Of a DNA stretch of 64,000 nt, positions 59,130-64,000 are shown piece by piece. The translations under genes were made by a program, and so were the position numbers. Location: positions 1 to 64,000 of the forward strand of contig JAAAXO010000112.1 in assembly GCA_011799875.1 (NCBI GenBank). Reading direction: 5' to 3'. Numbering within the stretch: position 1 is the first letter of the stretch; every line of letters begins with the position of its first letter. Source of the stretch: Thinopyrum elongatum (Eukaryota > Streptophyta > Magnoliopsida > Poales > Poaceae). The notes below the pieces were generated by a model. That model did not search any database. It was not told the DNA's origin and was given only the letters and a program-made list of their open reading frames with translations.

Positions 59130-59254
59130 ACACTCCAGAGTCCAGACGTTGGTGACCATTGTGGACCGGGGGTGCGGCCGCCTGTTATGGCAGGCGGCTC
59201 GGGCGCGCAATTAATACGGACCAGTGGGAGCTCGGCAGGCTGCGGTCAAAGGCT

Positions 59255-59425
59255 ATCTCGCCTCCCGGTTAGCCTGCACGGCGGACTTCTACCATTCCTA
59301 CCATCATTTCACACAGCTACCCGCACGCCTCCCGTCAATACGCACACCTGCACGCACGCCTCCCGGTATGCCTGCGCGGCGGACTACTCGCATGCGTCCC
59401 GTCAACTCACGCCTGCTCACACGGC
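59255..59425 (+). repeat. Two imperfect repeats of about 106 bp
   Basis: CCTCCCGGTTAGCCTGCACGG...GGACT at 59261 and CCTCCCGGTATGCCTGCGCGG...GGACT near 59367 are tandem relatives in GC-rich DNA upstream of the F-box relic. Confidence 0.55.
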
Positions 59426-59576
59426 ACACGGGGCGTGTGGCAGCACGCATATTTTTTGGTTTATTGATGATTCATTCTGCCGCTTTACTGCTTAACTGAA
59501 GCATGACACGGTCTAACGCACACGGTCCGAATAAATAATCTGTATGAGATATTGGTTGCCAGTTTTTAATAATCTG

Positions 59577-59720
59577 TCGTTTGTAAGAAGATTATATCAA
59601 AACGGGTCTCATTGACGAAAAAAATACAATATCACAGTCTACTGGTGTCCATATATGACACCACGATAAGTTTCATGAATTTCAACTAAGTTTTCGATTT
59701 ACTGAATTTTAAAAATATAT
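59577..59720 (+). repeat. Diverged direct repeat, right copy
   Basis: TTTGTAAGAAGATTATATCAAAAC, GACACCACGAT, GTTTCATGAATTT and GTTTTCGATTTACTGAATTTTAAAA align with 56320-56465 at the same spacing. Confidence 0.6.
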
Positions 59721-60049
59721 ATTCTTAATATTTTGAAATCTCTTGCACAGGGACACATATGATTTTGCAACCCATTTTGGTCCACATGTAGCTCAAATTT
59801 GATTTTTGCACATTAAATCCCTAGGAAATCAATCAATGTATAAAAACAGTCGAATGATGTCTGTTTTTTTAAATTTTAACACGACACTCTGCCTTTGGTC
59901 ACATGTTCACTGCAGAAAAAGTTTGACATGCCTCAGAGTGGCTGTGGTGGTGCGAGATGTGTGTGTCTGTGTGTGTGGGGGGTGGGGGGAGGGGTCCGGC
60001 AGTACACTACGAGTCGTGAAGCTCCGTGTGGGATTATTGATCATTTTGT

Positions 60050-62620
60050 GAGTCATATATGCCACATCAAAGTCATGAATTGGTTATTTAAAGCATTACA
60101 CAACCCTTTCATACATAATGTTTGGGCCACATGCATGCATTGGTGGTCCTCTCGGACACTCTCACTCGTGCGGTTATCAGCGACGTGCCCATTCGTTAGC
60201 CCGCAAAGGTTTTTAGTTTCCACCGACAACGAGAGGCATTTGACCAAAAGGTGGATTCATCTTGGCATGTGTGTGGTGTGGGTCATGGTGGGATTCCATA
60301 TCAAAGTTCGAGCACGTGCGTACACACTCCCACCGGCTTGAAGTGAGGGGGCTACACGCATCGTAGTGTAGTGCGTTTCCGATTTGCGAAGCATGTGCCA
60401 CGTCAAAGTTGTGCATTGGGTATTCAAACATCACATAACACACGGGCGCATGCACGCGGTGGTTTTGTCCTATGACATCACTCGCGTGTGCCTCTCTCTA
60501 TGGGCCCACGAGGTCGTCGTCGACCAGTTGAACATACAACGAGAGAGAGGTTAATTTGACCAACAAGGATGGTTCTTTTTTGGTTTGTGTTACGTATATG
60601 CACGGTATAGGAGTATGTACATGTCAAAGAGGGGGCAACATGAAGACTCTATATATATGCGTGTCATAACCTCGCTCCATGCATGTGGGGACTTTTCGGT
60701 TCCTGAGGCAGGTGCCACATCAAAGTTGTACATTATATTGGTATTCAAACATCATGCAATACCATGCAGGCGGTGGTTGCCCTATATATAGGAACTCACT
60801 CGCGTGTGGTGCTTCCATCCGTGGGCATGCGAGGTTGTGCTCCATCACTTTGACCCAATGAGAGAGAGGTTAATTTGATCATCAAGGAATGATTTTTTTT
60901 TGGTTTGTGCTATACAGAAGAAGTACATATATACCACGCGTCGAATGGGGGCGTACATATAGCACATACCACACATCATGAACCTCGCGCTCTCTGTGGG
61001 GACTTTTTGGTTTCCTATATACGTGGTGCCACATCGAAGTTGTGCATTGCGTATTCAAACATCACACAAATAGCTCTTTGGGCCACATGCAGACGGTGGT
61101 ACGTAGTCCTATATAGGATGATCACTCGTGTGCGACGTACGCTTCGCTTCTGTGTTGGGCCCGCGAGTTCATCGTTCATCACTTTGACCCAGCGAGAGAG
61201 AGGTACATTTAACGAACAAGGATGATTAATTCTTTTAGGGCTGTGTTACTAGGTGTATATATAGTACGTGTCGAGGGGGGGTGACCAGCTTGGTCCATCA
61301 CTTTCACCGACAGCGCGAGAGAGGTTAACTAATTTGACTTAGGAGGGGATTAATTTTTTGTTTTGTCTTGATGTAGATCATGATGTGAGATTACATATAT
61401 ATAATAGCGCATCTGTACACATGAATCCATCCCGCTGGATCGAAGGGGGGGGGGGCGAGCACACGACATGTCATGAACGACCTCTTGCTCTGTGTGGGGA
61501 CCTCTGCGATTTTCAACGCATGCACCACATCAATGTTGTGCATTGGGTCGGGTATTCAACACATATGCATGCATCACACACCTCCATAAATATGTTCGGG
61601 ACACACGCATGCAATAATGTTTGTCTTTGGACACACTCTCACTCGCTTGGTTATGGGCGGCAAGCCTATATATATTTGTGGGCCCATGTGGACGTCCATC
61701 ATTTCGACCAACGACGAGAAAGGTTACCAGGGTGGATTCTTCTTCTTTGCTTCGAGTTATCGTATAGCAGGTCGACCCATTCCAAGCCTAATTAAGTTTG
61801 AGCGCATGCTACGCGTCGTGAAACCTAGCTCGGTGTGGGGATTTTATAGTTCCAAAGCATGGTGCCACATCAAATTTGCGCATTGGGTATTCAAACACCA
61901 CACACACCACTTCCATATACATACTTGGGCCACATGCACAGAGTGGGTTTGTCTTCATACAGTACTCCCTCGCGAGGTTATCGGCGACAAGCTAGCCCAT
62001 TTTGCGGGGCCGTGTGGACGTCCATCACTTTGACTAACAATGAGCGGGGAGAGGTTGTACGACCAAGTTGGATTCTTCTTGGTCCATGTTACAATATGTC
62101 TTCATGAGATGCCCTCCCCCCGACGTGTGTGTGTGTGATGTGGGGGGGGGGGGGCTACTTCACGCTACCTGCAACCTCCAAGGGGTCGGGGAAGTCCGGT
62201 TAATTTGCGAGGCACATGTGCCACATCGAAGTTGTGAATGGTAGTTAAATATCACACACCACACCCTTTTCATACATATAGTAGGGCAACCCGCATGTGG
62301 CTCATATGTGGTCTAACCCATCTCACGCCACAAGCACACATTTGTGGGTCGGCACACGGTTCACCTTTGTCGGGAAGTGAAAGGGGAAGTTTGACCATAT
62401 ATATATGATGGACTCCTATAGGTTTTGTGTTACGGTAGGGTGAGATTTCAGACCTAGCTATTTGGGGGCATGCATTCGTAGCTAGGATTCCCTTACCGCC
62501 GACACGAAGTGGGGTTCATAGGGGGTGGCTAACTAGCAATATTGTGTTTTTGTGTGACAGGTGCCACATCAAAGTTGTGCATTGGGTATTCGAACATTAA
62601 ACCACCCTTTTCATGCATAT
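60050..62620 (+). repeat. Degenerate tandem array, eight units of about 315-355 bp (one spacing about 494)
   Basis: The landmark GTGCCACATCAAAGTTGTGCA followed by TTGGGTATTCAAACATCAC recurs at 60061, 60397, 60714, 61028, 61522, 61864, 62220 and 62563. Each unit also carries CATGAA-CTC-GTGTGGGGA before the landmark, CACATGCA-GTGG and CACTCGCG in the middle, and GACGTCCATCACTTTGAC-AACGAGAGAGAGGTTAATTTGAC plus a T-run and GGTTTGTGTTA near its end. Identity is modest. No ORF persists across units. Confidence 0.85.
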
Positions 62621-62962
62621 ATTTGGTCCACATGCAAGTGTGTTCGTGTTCTGACCCTCTCCCGCGTTATTCTTTTTGCCAAATTTATAAACAGCACACG
62701 AGTTGTATGTAGAAACCGTCTGCGATTGGGTACGCAACAGACACGGTTCGGTAAGACTACTCGTGTGCCACGCCCGTGCCCTGCAGTCCCTCACATCAAT
62801 ACAGTAGATTGGGCTCCACGAGGCTTGCCTCCCGGTCTCAAAAATATCTACTACCTCGTCATCTCGAAAATATCTACCGCCTGGAAGGTTTTATTGTTTG
62901 ATAGCACACGATTAGTATGTGTAGACCGTGTGCGATGTCTGTTACTCCCGCTCTGCTTCAGT

Positions 62963-63199
62963 CCCTTGATTCAATTTTTCAGTAGCCCTGGCATTTTACT
63001 CCCGCCTCTGCATCCCTCGCAATCTCAAAAATATCTACTCGCCCTTGATTCAAATTTTTAGTTGCCCCGGCATTTTACTCCCGCCTCTGCATCCCTCGCA
63101 ATCTCAAAAATATCTGCTCACCCTTGATCCAAATTTTCAGTAGCCCCGCCTTGTTACTCCCGCCTAGTAAAATTTTCAGTTGCCGCGGTATTTCCTCAA
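62963..63199 (+). repeat. Three 79-bp tandem repeats upstream of the AP2 ORF
   Basis: CCCTTGATTCAA starts at 62963, 63042 and 63121, with exactly 79 bp between. Units share GGCATTTTACTCCCGCCTCTG and CAATCTCAAAAATATCT. The third decays toward the AP2 leader and occupies its promoter or 5' region. Confidence 0.9.
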
Positions 63200-63357
63200 A
63201 CACCACCTTGCCCCCCCTCCAAACACTCCCCAAAACCTCCGCTCACACAGACACACACCACCCCTCCCTCGCTCGAAACCATTGGTAGGTCGCCGCCGGC
63301 GCCGGCGCCACCTCCATCCTCAACCTCTGCCTGTGTGCCGGGGAGCTCAAGGAGCCA

Positions 63358-63918
63358 ATGGCCAAAAAGAGGTTTATCGCGGCCTATTCGCCCGACGCCG
63401 GCGAGGTGGCCGCCGAGGTGTCCCCATCGTCCTCCGCGGGCTCTTTACCGATCCGCCGTCGTCGGTCGCCCGATCCGCCCACCGCCGCGCCCCTACGCCG
63501 GTTCGAGGACTTCCCCGTCCTCCCTCGGGCCCGGCCACCAACGAGGTCCTACCTCGGGGTCCACCAGCGGCGGTGGGGGACGTGGGTCGCCGAGATTATG
63601 GACCGGGAGGCCCACACCCGTCGGTGGCTCGGTAGCTTCCACACGGCCGAGCTCGCGGCCATGGACTACGACCGCTGGCAGGTCCGCTACCATGGCGCGG
63701 CGGCTAGGCTCAATTTCCCCTTCGGCACACGTCTGGTCGAACTCATTCCACCGGAGCCAGGGGTGGTGAGCTCGGCTATGGCGCGGGAGGACCACGAGGT
63801 GTGGGAGCACCTCGAGGCCGAGGTCGCCGACGAGGCCTACATGCAAGAGCTCCATCGACAGCACCCGGAGCTCGTGGAGGTGGAGCGGGTGATCTTTGCC
63901 GGCGCGGAGGGCGGCTAG
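63358..63918 (+). CDS. AP2/ERF-domain protein, 186 aa, possibly truncated
   Basis: Intronless ATG-to-TAG frame. The AP2 domain spans residues 64-122: SYLGVHQRRWGTWVAEI, then RRWLGSFHTAELAAMDYD and AARLNFPFG. It has the YxGV, WGxWVAEI, WLGxFxTAExAA and LNFP landmarks. YRG reads YLG, and the usual AARAYD is AAMDYD. The N-terminus is Arg/Pro/Ser-rich (RRRR at 33-36), and the C-terminus is Glu-rich and likely helical. AP2/ERF proteins are nuclear DNA-binding transcription factors. After the TAG at 63916 the same frame stays open to the window end and reads VIVLSSDDE plus Gly/Glu, so the protein may once have been longer. The leader is CT/CA-rich, and three 79-bp repeats lie upstream. Confidence 0.75.
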   Translation: MAKKRFIAAYSPDAGEVAAEVSPSSSAGSLPIRRRRSPDPPTAAPLRRFEDFPVLPRARPPTRSYLGVHQRRWGTWVAEIMDREAHTRRWLGSFHTAELAAMDYDRWQVRYHGAAARLNFPFGTRLVELIPPEPGVVSSAMAREDHEVWEHLEAEVADEAYMQELHRQHPELVEVERVIFAGAEGG

Positions 63919-64000
63919 GTTATCGTGCTCTCCTCCGATGACGAGGTCGAAGGCGGCGAGGGCGGTGGCATGGAGGGCATCGAGGTGGGCGGCGAGGACG
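63919..64000 (+). other. Open acidic tail downstream of the AP2 stop
   Basis: In frame with the AP2 ORF, the 27 codons after the stop read VIVLSSDDEVEGGEGGG and continue Gly/Glu/Asp-rich without a stop to the edge. VIVL followed by SSDDE has the form of a SUMO-interacting motif. It may be the former C-terminus beyond a nonsense mutation. Confidence 0.5.

Larger units (their letters stand above)
55406..62960. mobile_element. Probable CACTA transposon, left terminus and subterminal DNA; right end not located
   Basis: The end reads CACTACTGCAGGATGCTGC and interrupts the Copia pol frame. It is followed by repeated GTGTGCGAT motifs and about 84-bp repeats (55566-55850), the usual subterminal architecture of plant CACTA elements. 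Related phrases (CCGTCTGCGATTGGG, GACCGTGTGCGATG) recur at 62715-62950, suggesting the opposite subterminal zone. No TNP1/TNP2-like transposase ORF was seen between, so it would be non-autonomous. The F-box gene relic and the tandem array would then be cargo. The right terminus may lie beyond 64000. Confidence 0.5.

Noticed and set aside
58896..59495. 199-codon plus-strand ORF
   Set aside because: It overlaps the candidate upstream exon on the other strand and the 106-bp GC repeats. No domain was seen.
60050..62620. Tandem array as a CRISPR
   Set aside because: Units are over 300 bp, diverged and in a plant nuclear context, and there is no short repeat-spacer pattern.
63335..63864. Alternative frames over the AP2 gene on both strands
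   Set aside because: Shadows of the AP2 frame, which alone shows a domain.

Overview
This window looks like intergenic nuclear DNA of a large-genome grass, most likely a member of the Triticeae (wheat, barley or Aegilops type). The evidence is the nested LTR retrotransposons with 2.8-4.1 kb LTRs, chromodomain-type Gypsy polyproteins, initiator-tRNA-Met and tRNA-Asp type primer sites, a CACTA-type terminus, an F-box/FBD gene relic and an AP2 gene. No rRNA, tRNA or prokaryotic gene organisation was seen. There is one assembly gap of 225 N (23842-24066).

Left block (1-12836): two minus-strand bodies of one chromovirus-type Gypsy family lie in a body-LTR-body-LTR array. Body A (1-1809) is cleanly open but has two microhomology deletions. 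Body B (4627-10027) is fuller but riddled with one- and two-base indels that look like unpolished sequence. 12837-20499 is old, mostly unrecognisable DNA with Gypsy pol scraps. 20500-22972 holds a Gypsy LTR with a tRNA-Asp-like primer site, plus another LTR piece. 22975-23841 has an AT-rich tandem repeat, a near-perfect palindrome and CACTA-like non-coding DNA.

Middle block (24067-52587): two copies of a second Gypsy family with about 4-kb LTRs lie head to head. The minus-strand 5' LTR is 24179-28319. The plus-strand insertion is 28699-50500 and is bounded by a 5-bp AATGC target duplication. The plus insertion is a mosaic of five LTR copies, three primer sites and three incomplete bodies that are partly complementary to one another. 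Its LTRs carry TGACGTCA sites at 11-bp spacing and a repeated GAGGGTGAT-type motif. The host sequence of this insertion is a third LTR, which itself sits in a minus-strand Gypsy gag (52588-53735). That element has a short LTR (53756-54613) and landed in a Copia gag-pol relic (54614-55405).

Right block (55406-64000): a CACTA-like terminus with about 84-bp subterminal repeats begins inside the Copia relic. Beyond it lie a broken minus-strand F-box/FBD gene (56810-59129) bracketed by diverged direct repeats, an eight-unit degenerate tandem array (about 315-355 bp, one gap of about 494), three 79-bp repeats, and an intronless AP2-domain ORF. The AP2 ORF has a stop codon followed by an open acidic tail. 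No intact functional gene pathway is present. The AP2 ORF and an unexplained antisense ORF at 44462-44962 are the best candidates for something new.
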